From: Acidobacteriota bacterium
GTDB taxonomy: Bacteria > Acidobacteriota > Blastocatellia > Pyrinomonadales > Pyrinomonadaceae
Reading direction: 5' to 3'
Assembly: GCA_019639235.1 (NCBI GenBank)
Contig: JAHBSG010000001.1
Span: forward strand, 186,001 to 250,000
DNA: 64,000 nt
Positions within the stretch are counted from its first letter, which is position 1, and each line of letters opens with the position of its first letter. Positions 43,963 to 52,457 of this stretch are shown here, in pieces. The notes beneath the pieces are model-generated. The model worked only from the letters and a program-made list of their open reading frames with translations, was not told the origin of the DNA and did no database searches. The position numbers and the translations under genes were made by a program.

Positions 43963-45537
43963 ATGTCATCCCTTCGGTTAACAACCCAATTGCAGCAAAA
44001 GATGGTGCTTACGCCGCAGCTAAGGCAGCGGATCGAGATGCTCCAGATGACCGCAATGGAACTTAGCGAGCTGATAGAGACCGAAATGGTGGCAAATCCG
44101 GTGCTTGAAGAGATAGCTCCCGGAGAGGAGATCCAAGAGCTTTCGCAGGAAATTCTTGACCAGAACGCGGATGGCTTTGATGATTTTCTGAACAATGGAC
44201 AACCGGGTGATAGCGGCAAGGATGCCGACGACGGCCAGGCGTCCGATGCAGGTGAATTTGAAAGTAGTTTCGACTCGAAAACCCGCGAGGGGGGTGAAAT
44301 CGAAGGTGATAACGAGGGCTCTGAGGATGTGGGCCGGGACTCTCAGGATGCTTTCGAAGAGGTCGATTTTGGACGAGAGTTTCAGGATTATCTCGACCCC
44401 GGATATAAGACCCAGGAGATCGAGTACAAGGACGATGTTCCAAGCTTTGAGCAGTTCCTTTCGCACAAGCCGTCGCTGACCGAACACCTCGAGTGGCAGC
44501 TCTCGATGCAGGACCTGTCCGACCGAACGCTCGAGGCCGCACGGGCGATAATCGGGAACCTCGACCCGGATGGGCGGCTTTCTGCTTCGGTTGATGACAT
44601 TTCGATGATGACCGGTGTTCGTGCCGATCGCGTCGAAGAGATCCGGCAGATGATAATGCGGCTCGACCCGGTCGGGTGTGCCGCCCTCGATGTGCGGGAC
44701 TGCCTTTTGGTTCAGCTTGATGCGATGGGCGAAGGCAATTCGCTCGCGGTGACGCTCGTCAAAGATCATCTCGAGGATCTGCAGCCGCATCGATTGCAGC
44801 ATCTGGCAAAGGCCACAGGCGAATCGCTCGAAGCACTCGATGCTGAGATCCAGATCATTCGCGATCTAGACCCGTTTCCGGGTCGCCGCTTTTCGGCAGA
44901 CGAAGCTGTCTTCGTTGCTCCTGAGGTTTATATTGAAAAAATCGACGACGACTACGTGATCTATTTCACCGACGATGGAGCACCGCGGCTTAGGATAAGC
45001 CAGACCTATCATCAACTCCTTGATAAGAACGACACGAACAAGGAAACCAAGGATTTCATCCGCGAAAAGGTCCGCTCGGCTGTTGATCTTCTGCGAAACA
45101 TCGAGCATCGAAGGCAGACGATCTATCGCGTCGTAGAATGCATTGTCGAGCGGCAACGAGAATTCCTCGATAAGGGCGTCGAGTATATCAAGCCGATGAT
45201 GCTCAAGGACATTGCGGAAGATATCGGGATGCATCTCTCAACGATTTCGCGTGTCGTTAACCGAAAATACGCGCATACGCCGCAGGGCGTCATCGAGCTC
45301 CGTCGCTTCTTTAGTGAAGGAATGATGAATGAGGACGGGGAAGAGGTCTCGACCCGAATCTTAAAGCTTCGTATCAAAAAATTGATCGAGGAAGAAGATA
45401 CGAAGAAACCGCTGACCGACGACCAGATCGTCAAGATACTGAGCAAGGAAGGCGTCAAACTTTCGCGTCGGACGGTTGCGAAGTACCGCGATCAAATGAA
45501 GATCCCGGGTTCGCGAGAGCGAAAAACGATCATTTAA
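43963..45537 (+). CDS. rpoN: RNA polymerase sigma-54 factor
   Basis: The protein has 524 aa. Region I has the Gln/Leu-rich LTTQLQQKMVLTPQLRQRIEMLQM. Region II is unusually long and acidic (about residues 60-165). The core-binding domain, the helix-turn-helix (DIAEDIGMHLSTISRVVNRKYA) and the RpoN box (SRRTVAKYRDQM) follow. Sigma-54 needs AAA+ activators to open promoters. The position after lptB and before hpf/hprK is widely conserved. Confidence 0.97.
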   Translation: MSSLRLTTQLQQKMVLTPQLRQRIEMLQMTAMELSELIETEMVANPVLEEIAPGEEIQELSQEILDQNADGFDDFLNNGQPGDSGKDADDGQASDAGEFESSFDSKTREGGEIEGDNEGSEDVGRDSQDAFEEVDFGREFQDYLDPGYKTQEIEYKDDVPSFEQFLSHKPSLTEHLEWQLSMQDLSDRTLEAARAIIGNLDPDGRLSASVDDISMMTGVRADRVEEIRQMIMRLDPVGCAALDVRDCLLVQLDAMGEGNSLAVTLVKDHLEDLQPHRLQHLAKATGESLEALDAEIQIIRDLDPFPGRRFSADEAVFVAPEVYIEKIDDDYVIYFTDDGAPRLRISQTYHQLLDKNDTNKETKDFIREKVRSAVDLLRNIEHRRQTIYRVVECIVERQREFLDKGVEYIKPMMLKDIAEDIGMHLSTISRVVNRKYAHTPQGVIELRRFFSEGMMNEDGEEVSTRILKLRIKKLIEEEDTKKPLTDDQIVKILSKEGVKLSRRTVAKYRDQMKIPGSRERKTII

Positions 45538-45576
45538 GCTTTATTGATTTCTCAAATTGAGGTAGGTTCCAGAACC

Positions 45577-46107
45577 ATGAAATTCGAATACACAGGAAGA
45601 CACATTGAGGTAACTCCCGCCCTCAAAAAGCACGTTGAACAGCACTTTGAACGCATCGATCATCTTTTTCAGGGTAAGCCTGCAAAAGCACAGGTGATAA
45701 TCGAGGTCGAACGCGGCAGGCACCGCTCCGAGATCATCGTTAAATGGCGAAACGACGTCCTGACGGCCGCGACGGCGAATTCGGATATGTATAAATCCCT
45801 TTCGCAGTCCATCGACAAGATCGAGAAGCAGGCACTGCGGCTGAAAAATAAGGTCATCGATAAGGCCCATAAGGCAAAGAAGGCCGGAGCGATCGCGAAC
45901 AAAGCTGTCGAGGTTCGCCCGGTTCCCGGAGCACCAAAGATCATCCGTTCGCGGCGGTATGCGGTTAAACCGATGTTGCCGGAAGAGGCTGCACTGCACA
46001 TTGCTGAATCCGCTAACGACTTTATCGTTTTCCGGAATTCTGAGAATGAGCGCATATCTGTCGTTTATTCGCGAAAGGACGGGAATTTTGGGCTGATCGA
46101 GCCGTAA
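45577..46107 (+). CDS. hpf: Ribosome hibernation promoting factor (long form)
   Basis: The protein has 176 aa from the ATG at 45577. The N-terminal S30AE domain (about 1-95; FEYTGRHIEVTPALKKHVEQHF) binds the 30S subunit. The C-terminal domain (about 120-176; VRSRRYAVKPMLPEEAALHI) dimerises 70S ribosomes. The long form can build 100S ribosomes by itself, with no need for RMF. The hprK gene starts 3 nt after its stop. Confidence 0.96.
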   Translation: MKFEYTGRHIEVTPALKKHVEQHFERIDHLFQGKPAKAQVIIEVERGRHRSEIIVKWRNDVLTAATANSDMYKSLSQSIDKIEKQALRLKNKVIDKAHKAKKAGAIANKAVEVRPVPGAPKIIRSRRYAVKPMLPEEAALHIAESANDFIVFRNSENERISVVYSRKDGNFGLIEP

Positions 46108-46110
46108 CAT

Positions 46111-47082
46111 ATGCTTAGTGAGAGTATCGCGAATCCGCGGTCGATCTCGGTCGCGGAGTTCCTTAAGACCGCTCCGGAGGAGTTGGGCCTTGAGTTGATC
46201 GCCGGCGGCGAAGGACTTGAGACGAATGAACTCCGGTCGGAGCGTATTCAAAAGCTCGGCCTCGGGCTTGCGGGGTACTCAAGCTACATTCACTATGGCC
46301 GGCTGCAGATGATCGGTAAGAGCGAGACCGCTTTTCTTCAAGGGTTCTCATCGGAGGAGCGTGCTGACGCCGTGAGTTCGTTGCCAGCCGAAAATATCGC
46401 TTGTTTGCTGATCACGAAGGGCCTTGAGCCGATCGAAGAGGTTGCCGCGTTCGCAGAAAGGCATAAGATCCCGCTTTTGCGGAGCGGTGCTGTCAGTTCG
46501 CGGGCGATCGCTCTGATCACCTCGTTCCTTCAGGATCGGCTCGCGCCGGAAACGACGATACACGGTGTCCTGGTGGAGATGCACGGGCTCGGTGTTCTGA
46601 TTCGGGGCGAATCGGGTATCGGTAAATCAGAATGTGCCCTGGATCTTGTCGCCCGCGGGCACCGGCTTATATCCGACGACTCAGTTCGCATCAAAAGCCT
46701 CGGTGGGACATTGGTCGGATCGTCGAATGAGATCACGGCCGGATTTCTGGAGATACGAGGCCTCGGGATCATAAATGTCCGCGAACTTTTTGGCGTAGCC
46801 TCGGTCAGGAGTTCGAAAGAGCTTTCGGTCTGTATCGAATTTCGCCGTTCAGAAGAACAGATGGAGGGCGACCGTCTAGGCCTCGAGATGGAAACGGAGG
46901 AGATCTGCGGGAGCCGCCTTCCGAAGTACTCGTTGCCGGTTCGCCCGGGACGGAACCTCGCTTCTTTGGTCGAGACAGCCGTTAAAGTATATATGCTTCG
47001 ATGCGAAGGGTCGGATGCAGCTAAAGAGGTTCTGGAAAGGCATTCAAGGGCATTGGCGAGCGAAGGAAAAGTGACGTCGTAA
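46111..47082 (+). CDS. hprK: HPr kinase/phosphorylase
   Basis: The protein has 323 aa. The N-terminal domain (about 1-135) and catalytic domain are normal. The P-loop GESGIGKSE and the family signature EIRGLGIINV are both present. The enzyme phosphorylates or dephosphorylates Ser46 of HPr, and its substrate HPr is encoded downstream at 48411-48683 with the Ser46 region intact. Outside Gram-positive bacteria HprK often regulates without sugar transport. The gene sits 3 nt after hpf. Confidence 0.97.
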   Translation: MLSESIANPRSISVAEFLKTAPEELGLELIAGGEGLETNELRSERIQKLGLGLAGYSSYIHYGRLQMIGKSETAFLQGFSSEERADAVSSLPAENIACLLITKGLEPIEEVAAFAERHKIPLLRSGAVSSRAIALITSFLQDRLAPETTIHGVLVEMHGLGVLIRGESGIGKSECALDLVARGHRLISDDSVRIKSLGGTLVGSSNEITAGFLEIRGLGIINVRELFGVASVRSSKELSVCIEFRRSEEQMEGDRLGLEMETEEICGSRLPKYSLPVRPGRNLASLVETAVKVYMLRCEGSDAAKEVLERHSRALASEGKVTS

Positions 47083-47094
47083 TCGACAGGAATT

Positions 47095-47991
47095 GTGCCG
47101 AGATCAAAGAAACAACCAACCGAGAACGCATCGCTTGCGGTAATTACCGGACTCAGCGGATCGGGGATGAGTTCGGCAATGAATGCATTCGAGGATCTCG
47201 GCTTCTTTTGTATCGATAACCTCCCGGTAACGATGATCTCGCCATTTGTCCGATTGATGTCGCCGAATGAGGAAGGGATCGTTCCGATACCTAAGGCGGC
47301 GCTGGTAATAGACATCCGCGAACGACATTTTCTAGCAGACTTTGCTAAAGAGATCAATAAGGTCAAGAAGAAGCGGTTCGAACCAACGGTCGTGTTTTTG
47401 GAAGCATCGGAAGAGGTTCTGATGCGGCGCTTCTCCGAAACCCGACGGCCGCACCCCGCCGAACGCGGGAAAGGGCTTCGCGACGCTGTTCGCCAGGAGC
47501 GAAAAGCGATGGCTGCGGTTCGGGAAAAGGCAGACCTGATAATCGACACATCGGAACACTCGGTTCACACGCTTAGGCGTGAGATACTCCGACGCTTTGG
47601 TGATGCAGGCGTGCGGCCGGAGTTGCTCGTGCAGATAATGAGTTTCGGCCATAAATACGGAACGCCGAGAGATGTTGATCTTCAGTTCGACGTGCGTCAT
47701 TTGCCAAATCCATATTTCGTCTCGGGGCTACGGGAAAAAACAGGAGCGGACCGGGCGGTCGTGAAATTCCTTAGCGAACAAGCCGAAGTAAGCGAAACGA
47801 TCAAACGCTTTTCGGATCTTTTGCTTTACCTTTTGCCGCAGTACCAGAGCGAAGGCAAGGCGTATCTGACCATCGCGATCGGATGTACCGGCGGAAAGCA
47901 TCGTTCGGTCATGGTCGCCAACGAACTAGACCGGATCATCGCAAAGGCCGGGTTCAAAACTTCGGTCTCGCACCGCGATATGCAAAAATAG
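47095..47991 (+). CDS. rapZ: RapZ-like nucleotide-binding/RNA adapter protein with altered Walker A
   Basis: The protein has 298 aa from a GTG at 47095 with AGGA upstream. The N-terminal P-loop domain reads GLSGSGMS (Met25 where Lys is normal), so ATP/GTP binding may be impaired. DNLPV and DIRER follow. The C-terminal domain has MSFGHKYGTPRD, DVRHLPNPY and IGCTGGKHRSV, the RNA/metabolite-binding region. RapZ in Escherichia coli directs decay of the GlmZ sRNA and senses amino sugar. The position between hprK and the EIIA gene matches the usual rpoN/PTS cluster. Confidence 0.92.
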   Translation: MPRSKKQPTENASLAVITGLSGSGMSSAMNAFEDLGFFCIDNLPVTMISPFVRLMSPNEEGIVPIPKAALVIDIRERHFLADFAKEINKVKKKRFEPTVVFLEASEEVLMRRFSETRRPHPAERGKGLRDAVRQERKAMAAVREKADLIIDTSEHSVHTLRREILRRFGDAGVRPELLVQIMSFGHKYGTPRDVDLQFDVRHLPNPYFVSGLREKTGADRAVVKFLSEQAEVSETIKRFSDLLLYLLPQYQSEGKAYLTIAIGCTGGKHRSVMVANELDRIIAKAGFKTSVSHRDMQK

Positions 47992-47995
47992 CTCT

Positions 47996-48418
47996 ATGGA
48001 ACGAATCGGCGGCGTCATTATCTCTCACGGCCAGGTGGCAAATGAGCTACTTTCGGCGGCGGAGACCATTGTTGGCGAGACGAGCCACCTGACCGCGGTC
48101 TCGATAGGGTGGCACGACGACGTCGAGCTTGCGAAAAAGGAGATCGAGCGGGCGATCGAGAGGGTTTCGTCTGGCCGCGGCGTGGTCATCCTGACGGACA
48201 TGTTCGGCGGGACCCCAACGAACATCGCCGCGATGTTTCTTAAGGACGGCGAGGTCGAGATCGTAACGGGCGTTAACCTCCCGATGGTGGTAAAGCTAGC
48301 AGCCTACAAAGGCGAAGGAACTTTGAGCGAGGCTTCGAAGCTGATCGAAGAGGCAGGTAAAGGGGCTATTTACCGGACTGCGGCATTGCTTGACTCCCGA
48401 AAAGCAGATAATGGTTGA
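47996..48418 (+). CDS. Mannose-type PTS EIIA domain protein
   Basis: The protein has 140 aa. It is a single EIIA-Man fold with the active-site His in IISHGQVA (about H10) and the conserved TDMFGGTPTNIA. No EIIB, EIIC or EIID is encoded nearby, so it is more likely a phosphorylation-dependent regulator than a transporter. Its stop overlaps the start of the HPr gene (ATGGTTGA), indicating coupled translation. Confidence 0.94.
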   Translation: MERIGGVIISHGQVANELLSAAETIVGETSHLTAVSIGWHDDVELAKKEIERAIERVSSGRGVVILTDMFGGTPTNIAAMFLKDGEVEIVTGVNLPMVVKLAAYKGEGTLSEASKLIEEAGKGAIYRTAALLDSRKADNG

Positions 48419-48683
48419 ATCAACGGTCAAGGTGGTCAATGATCTCGGGCTTCACGCTCGGGCGGCGGCGCAGTTGGTCCGCCTTGCCGGGACCTTCGAA
48501 TCGACAATTAAGATCATTCGCCCGGACAAGGGCGTTTTTGCGGATGCCAAATCAATTTTGAATTTGCTTACGCTTGCCGCTTCGATTGGCACCGAACTAC
48601 ATTTGCAGGCAGATGGGCCGGACGAGGCAACGGCACTGGCAGCAGTCGAAGACTTGTTCAAACGGGGCTTTGGCGAGCATTGA
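48411..48683 (+). CDS. ptsH: HPr phosphocarrier protein
   Basis: The protein has 90 aa from the ATG at 48411, overlapping the EIIA stop. The active-site His lies in GLHARA and the regulatory Ser in ADAKSIL, the equivalent of Ser46, a target of the neighbouring HprK. HPr relays phosphate from enzyme I, but no ptsI is found in the window: the gene after it is an arginase. The upstream kinase and EIIA make it part of a regulatory PTS. Confidence 0.96.
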   Translation: MVESTVKVVNDLGLHARAAAQLVRLAGTFESTIKIIRPDKGVFADAKSILNLLTLAASIGTELHLQADGPDEATALAAVEDLFKRGFGEH

Positions 48684-48699
48684 TGGATATCAACAAGTT

Positions 48700-49644
48700 G
48701 TGCAGGAAACTATTGAAAAGCAATTAGAGATCATAGGCGTTCCGCTCGGGTTTGGTGCGGGAAAGTCGGGAAGTGAGCTTGGGGCTGAGGCAATACGACA
48801 CAGCCCGATCCGGGGCAGCAGGGTCACTCGGCACCTTGAGCAACTGGGTTTCAAAGTAACAGATCGCGGTAATGTCACGCTGGTTCAGCCGGCTGACGGG
48901 CAACGTGTCTCCGGCGATATTCATAACCTCGCCGAGATCGCTGCGTCTTCCGAAAACATTGCCACGGAAGTTATGGGTGCTCTTGGCCGTGGTGCGACGC
49001 CGGTCATCCTTGGTGGCGACCACAGTATTGCGATCGGGAGCTTTTCCGGGATTTCGACCCATTTCAAACAACGGGGCGAGGACATCGGGCTCATTTGGTT
49101 CGATGCTCATGCGGACATCAATACGCCGGAGACGAGTACATCGGGCAATATTCACGGTATGCCGCTGGCTGCGATCCTCGGTCACGGAGCCGAAGAATTG
49201 GTCAACGTCGCCTCTGCGGGAGCGAAGCTCGATCCGCGATTCTTTGCCCACATCGGGGCACGAGATATTGACCCTGGCGAGCGTGAGATGATCGAGAAGC
49301 TGGGCCTTCGCGACCGCTTTTTCACAATGAGCGATATTGATAAACGCGGGATGATGGCCTGCGTTGAGGATGCGATCCGCATTGCGGGGGCAGCTCCGGC
49401 CGGGTTTGCTGTAACGTTCGACGTTGATATGATCGATCCGCGCTTCGCACCGGGCTCCGGAACGCTTGTCCGCGGCGGAACTACCTATCGCGAGGCTCAT
49501 CTTGCTCTTGAACTAATTGCCGAATCAGGTAAGATGCGTTCGTTCGAGATCGTTGAGGTCAACCCGCTCCTCGACCAGAGCAATCTCACCGTAGAACTTG
49601 CCTGTGAACTTATTCTTTCCGCCTTCGGAAAGACGATCCTTTGA
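48700..49644 (+). CDS. rocF: Arginase
   Basis: The protein has 314 aa from a GTG at 48700. The frame has no better ATG near the conserved start, and a GGA lies 11 nt upstream. Motifs GGDHSIAIGS, FDAHADIN, HGMPLA and FDVDMIDPRFAPGSGT are intact, with all manganese ligands. It converts arginine to ornithine and urea. It is the gene after HPr, in the slot where enzyme I is often found, and ddl starts 13 nt later. Agmatinase or formimidoylglutamase are alternatives, but the spacing favours arginase. Confidence 0.93.
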   Translation: MQETIEKQLEIIGVPLGFGAGKSGSELGAEAIRHSPIRGSRVTRHLEQLGFKVTDRGNVTLVQPADGQRVSGDIHNLAEIAASSENIATEVMGALGRGATPVILGGDHSIAIGSFSGISTHFKQRGEDIGLIWFDAHADINTPETSTSGNIHGMPLAAILGHGAEELVNVASAGAKLDPRFFAHIGARDIDPGEREMIEKLGLRDRFFTMSDIDKRGMMACVEDAIRIAGAAPAGFAVTFDVDMIDPRFAPGSGTLVRGGTTYREAHLALELIAESGKMRSFEIVEVNPLLDQSNLTVELACELILSAFGKTIL

Positions 49645-49657
49645 ACTGCAAATAATT

Positions 49658-50779
49658 ATGCGAATTCGCGTTGGAGTGATCTTTGGCGGCCGTTCGGGCG
49701 AACATGAAGTATCGGTACGTTCGGCGGCTGCAGTGATCGAGAATATCAACAAAGAAAAGTACGAGCCCGTACCAATCGCCATTACACACGGCGGAGCATG
49801 GCTTAGCCCGAGGTCCTCGATCGAGCTTTTACCTGAACACGTCCACAATGCTTTTTCAACCGAAGCACTTGATGGCGATTTCGCACTGATCGGCGATACA
49901 TCTTACAACGGACTAACCTCTTTGGAGCCGGATACCGAGAGCGTCGGGATAGACGTCGCTTTTCCGGTGCTCCATGGCACCTTTGGCGAAGACGGAACGA
50001 TCCAGGGCCTGCTCGAAATGGCCGGCCTGCCTTACGTCGGATGCGGCGTGCTTGCCTCATCCTGCGGGATGGACAAGGTCGTTATGAAGTCGCTGTTCCA
50101 GAAAGCCGGGTTGCCGCAATGCAAATATGCTTGGCTGCTGAGGCGGGACTTCGAGACTGACCCCGACGCTGTCATTGGCCGAATTTCAACGGAGATCGGT
50201 TTTCCGGCGTTCGTTAAGCCTGCAAACCTGGGTTCTTCTGTCGGCGTTTCCCGGGCTGAGAATTTGGACGAACTCAGTGCCGCGATAGAACTTGCAGCAA
50301 GATTCGACCGCAAGGTGATAGTTGAAGAGGCTCTGAAAATGCGTGAGATCGAGTGCGGCGTTCTCGGCAATGACGAGCCCTTGGCGAGCCGGCCTGGTGA
50401 GTATGTGATCCGGGATAAGAGCAAAGCATTTCTCGATTACACCGAGAAGTACGCAGGTACGGGCAATAACGAATTTGTCGTCCCCGCCGCTGTCTCCGCT
50501 GAACTCGAAGCAAAGATTCGGGAGATGTCGATCACGGCCTTCAAGGCAATTGATGGTTCGGGCCTCGCTCGCGTCGATTTCTTTCTTCGGACGGATAACG
50601 GTATGCTTTTGATAAACGAGATCAACACGATGCCGGGCCTTACGGATGCTTCGGGATACCCGAAAATGTGGGCCGGCAGCGGAGTCTCTTTCACCGAGGT
50701 TATCGATCAGTTGGTCTCGCTCGCTATCGAACGGCACGCAGATCGTTCGCGTAACCTCACTTCACTTCAAGCAGCTTAA
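49658..50779 (+). CDS. ddl: D-alanine--D-alanine ligase
   Basis: The protein has 373 aa from the ATG at 49658. The N-terminal FGGRSGEHEVSVRSA, the ATP-grasp segments (KPANLGSSVGVS) and the C-terminal INEINTMPGLT motif are intact. It joins two D-Ala residues for the peptidoglycan pentapeptide. The length is at the upper end of the family, like VanA-type or long Ddl forms. Confidence 0.97.
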   Translation: MRIRVGVIFGGRSGEHEVSVRSAAAVIENINKEKYEPVPIAITHGGAWLSPRSSIELLPEHVHNAFSTEALDGDFALIGDTSYNGLTSLEPDTESVGIDVAFPVLHGTFGEDGTIQGLLEMAGLPYVGCGVLASSCGMDKVVMKSLFQKAGLPQCKYAWLLRRDFETDPDAVIGRISTEIGFPAFVKPANLGSSVGVSRAENLDELSAAIELAARFDRKVIVEEALKMREIECGVLGNDEPLASRPGEYVIRDKSKAFLDYTEKYAGTGNNEFVVPAAVSAELEAKIREMSITAFKAIDGSGLARVDFFLRTDNGMLLINEINTMPGLTDASGYPKMWAGSGVSFTEVIDQLVSLAIERHADRSRNLTSLQAA

Positions 50780-50791
50780 CTGGGAGGGAAC

Positions 50792-51001
50792 ATGTCAGTT
50801 GCAAAGAATATCGAAATTATCGCCACTTCGAAAATCAGTTTTGACGATGCAGTAAAACAGGGTGTTGAAAGAGCATCGCGAACGATCGAACATCTTCGAA
50901 GTGCATGGGTGAAGGAACAAAAGGTCAGCATTGTTGACGGTAAGGTTGACGAGTACCGCGTCGCGATGATCCTTACCTTTGTTCTCGCCGACGACGAATA
51001 G
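50792..51001 (+). CDS. Dodecin
   Basis: The protein has 69 aa. It has the short beta-alpha-beta-beta pattern of dodecins (KNIEIIATSKISFDDAVKQG, then AWVKEQKVSIVDGKVDEYRVAMILTFVL). Dodecins form 12-subunit flavin storage particles. GGGAGG is 8 nt before the ATG, a strong ribosome binding site. It lies 12 nt after ddl and its stop is 3 nt before the end of the convergent VWA gene. Confidence 0.94.
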   Translation: MSVAKNIEIIATSKISFDDAVKQGVERASRTIEHLRSAWVKEQKVSIVDGKVDEYRVAMILTFVLADDE

Positions 51002-51004
51002 GCC

Positions 51005-51904
51005 CTATTTCACGGCATAATAGCCGTCACGCGTGCGGATCGTAAGGTTTGGCCTTGCGATCCGCAATTCTATCGATCGCCACTTTCCATCCTTTTTCTC
51101 ATTAAGCGGTTCGTAGCCGAGAGTATATTGCACTCCTAGCTCCTCCACGATCGCTTCGAAGGCGGTTCTCAGGTCGGCACCACCCGGTTTTTCGACGAAC
51201 GTTCCGCCCGTCTTTTCAGCAAAATCTTTCAATACGGCACGAGCCTGTTGGCGGCCGGTAGAGCCGGGCCCATTTTGCGACATATCGACGGTGTAAATTA
51301 CCGCATTCGCGGCAGATGCTGCCTTCAAGGCACGAGCCGCCGAACGCCCGCTCTGAGTGTCGGCCCCGTCCGAAAGAACGATTATTGCCCGTCGCTTTTC
51401 AGGCCGCTTACCCAGTTCCTCGGCCGCCTTATAGATGGCATCGTAAAGGACCGTCATCCCATCGGCCTTCACGTCAAAAATGCGCTCGTTAACGTCTCGG
51501 CTATTCGAAAAGTCCTGGACGAGGTTCACCCTGGTATCGAACCGATAGATCGCAACGTTATCCTCTGTCCGAATTCCGTCCAGAAATCTTATGGCTGCTG
51601 AACGAGCGAGACTGATGTTCGAACCCATGCTCCCGCTGCTGTCCAACAATATGACTGCGGCAAAAGCGGTTTCCTCGGCGGCAAAAAATGAGATCTGCTG
51701 GTCGATACCATCCTCAAGCACAGAAAAGGCCTTTTGTTTAAGGCCCGAGACGTGGAGGCCGCGGCTATCGCGTACAGATACATTTAGAACTACTAGGTTT
51801 GAATCGATGGTTAGCGGAGTGTCCTCATCCTGCGCGGTCGCGGTGAACACAGCGAATCCCACAAAGAAGAAGAGAAATGCAGAGCGAAAAACCTTTGAGA
51901 ACAT
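51005..51904 (-). CDS. Secreted von Willebrand factor A (VWFA-related) protein
   Basis: The protein has 299 aa with a signal peptide (about 1-24, ending TATAQ). The VWA domain has the MIDAS motif LLDSSGSMG and the matching Thr/Asp region (VLSDGADTQSGR). The short N-terminal beta segment (LVVLNVSVRDSRGLHVSGLKQKAFSVLEDG) matches the acidobacterial VWFA-related group. It probably binds divalent metal and a protein partner outside the cytoplasm. It is the last gene of a three-gene operon (53087 to 51005) with 7- and 9-nt gaps. Confidence 0.9.
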   Translation of the reverse strand: MFSKVFRSAFLFFFVGFAVFTATAQDEDTPLTIDSNLVVLNVSVRDSRGLHVSGLKQKAFSVLEDGIDQQISFFAAEETAFAAVILLDSSGSMGSNISLARSAAIRFLDGIRTEDNVAIYRFDTRVNLVQDFSNSRDVNERIFDVKADGMTVLYDAIYKAAEELGKRPEKRRAIIVLSDGADTQSGRSAARALKAASAANAVIYTVDMSQNGPGSTGRQQARAVLKDFAEKTGGTFVEKPGGADLRTAFEAIVEELGVQYTLGYEPLNEKKDGKWRSIELRIARPNLTIRTRDGYYAVK

Positions 51905-51911
51905 CTGGGGG

Positions 51912-52448
51912 TTACGGAGCGATTCTCAAGAACCGAGCGAACTTGATCACCGCGTTCGACGTTTGAATTGCGGCGGCTGAGATCGTAAACCGGCTTGTCC
52001 GCTTGAGTTCCTTGACCAGCTTCTCGGTCGATTCCTTCAGAGCAATAAATCCCTGGCGAACATCGGCTGGCGGGGTTTCCTCGGCCGTAAACCTGTCGTC
52101 ACCATCGCCATCCCCGCCGAGGTCGTCTCTGATCTTTGAAGCGAGCTTCTCAAGCCGGTCGAGCTTTTCGCGATCGTCCTTCGTAAGCCCGCCGGCAGTT
52201 TCAAATGACGTATTGAGTTGGCCGATGAGTTCCATGGCCTCTTCGCCTCGCTTTAGCATCTCTTCGTGTTCCTTTTTCCGCTTCGCGGCCCGTTGTTTCT
52301 CGACCATTTCGCGGATCGAATTCGAGGGTCGCGTGCGGACACGGTCCACGTCATTCGGGAACATCCCTTCATTCTCTGCCGATTGGGCACTAGCTACGCC
52401 CGCAGAGACGAGAATAAGCAAGAAAATTGGAAGGGAAAGGAAACGCAT
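51912..52448 (-). CDS. Exported protein of unknown function
   Basis: The protein has 178 aa with a signal peptide (about 1-22, ending ASAQ). The mature part is charged and helical: a Lys/Glu/Arg-rich block (QRAAKRKKEHEEMLKRGEEAMELI, about 45-90), then DDLGGDGDGDDRF, an Asp-rich stretch that could bind calcium. I do not recognise the family. It is the middle gene of the operon with the VWA protein. Confidence 0.7.
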   Translation of the reverse strand: MRFLSLPIFLLILVSAGVASAQSAENEGMFPNDVDRVRTRPSNSIREMVEKQRAAKRKKEHEEMLKRGEEAMELIGQLNTSFETAGGLTKDDREKLDRLEKLASKIRDDLGGDGDGDDRFTAEETPPADVRQGFIALKESTEKLVKELKRTSRFTISAAAIQTSNAVIKFARFLRIAP

Positions 52449-52457
52449 TTCGGATTG

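Noticed and set aside
47996..48683. A sugar-transport PTS
   Set aside because: No EIIB, EIIC or EIID genes occur near the EIIA and HPr genes, so only a regulatory role is supported.
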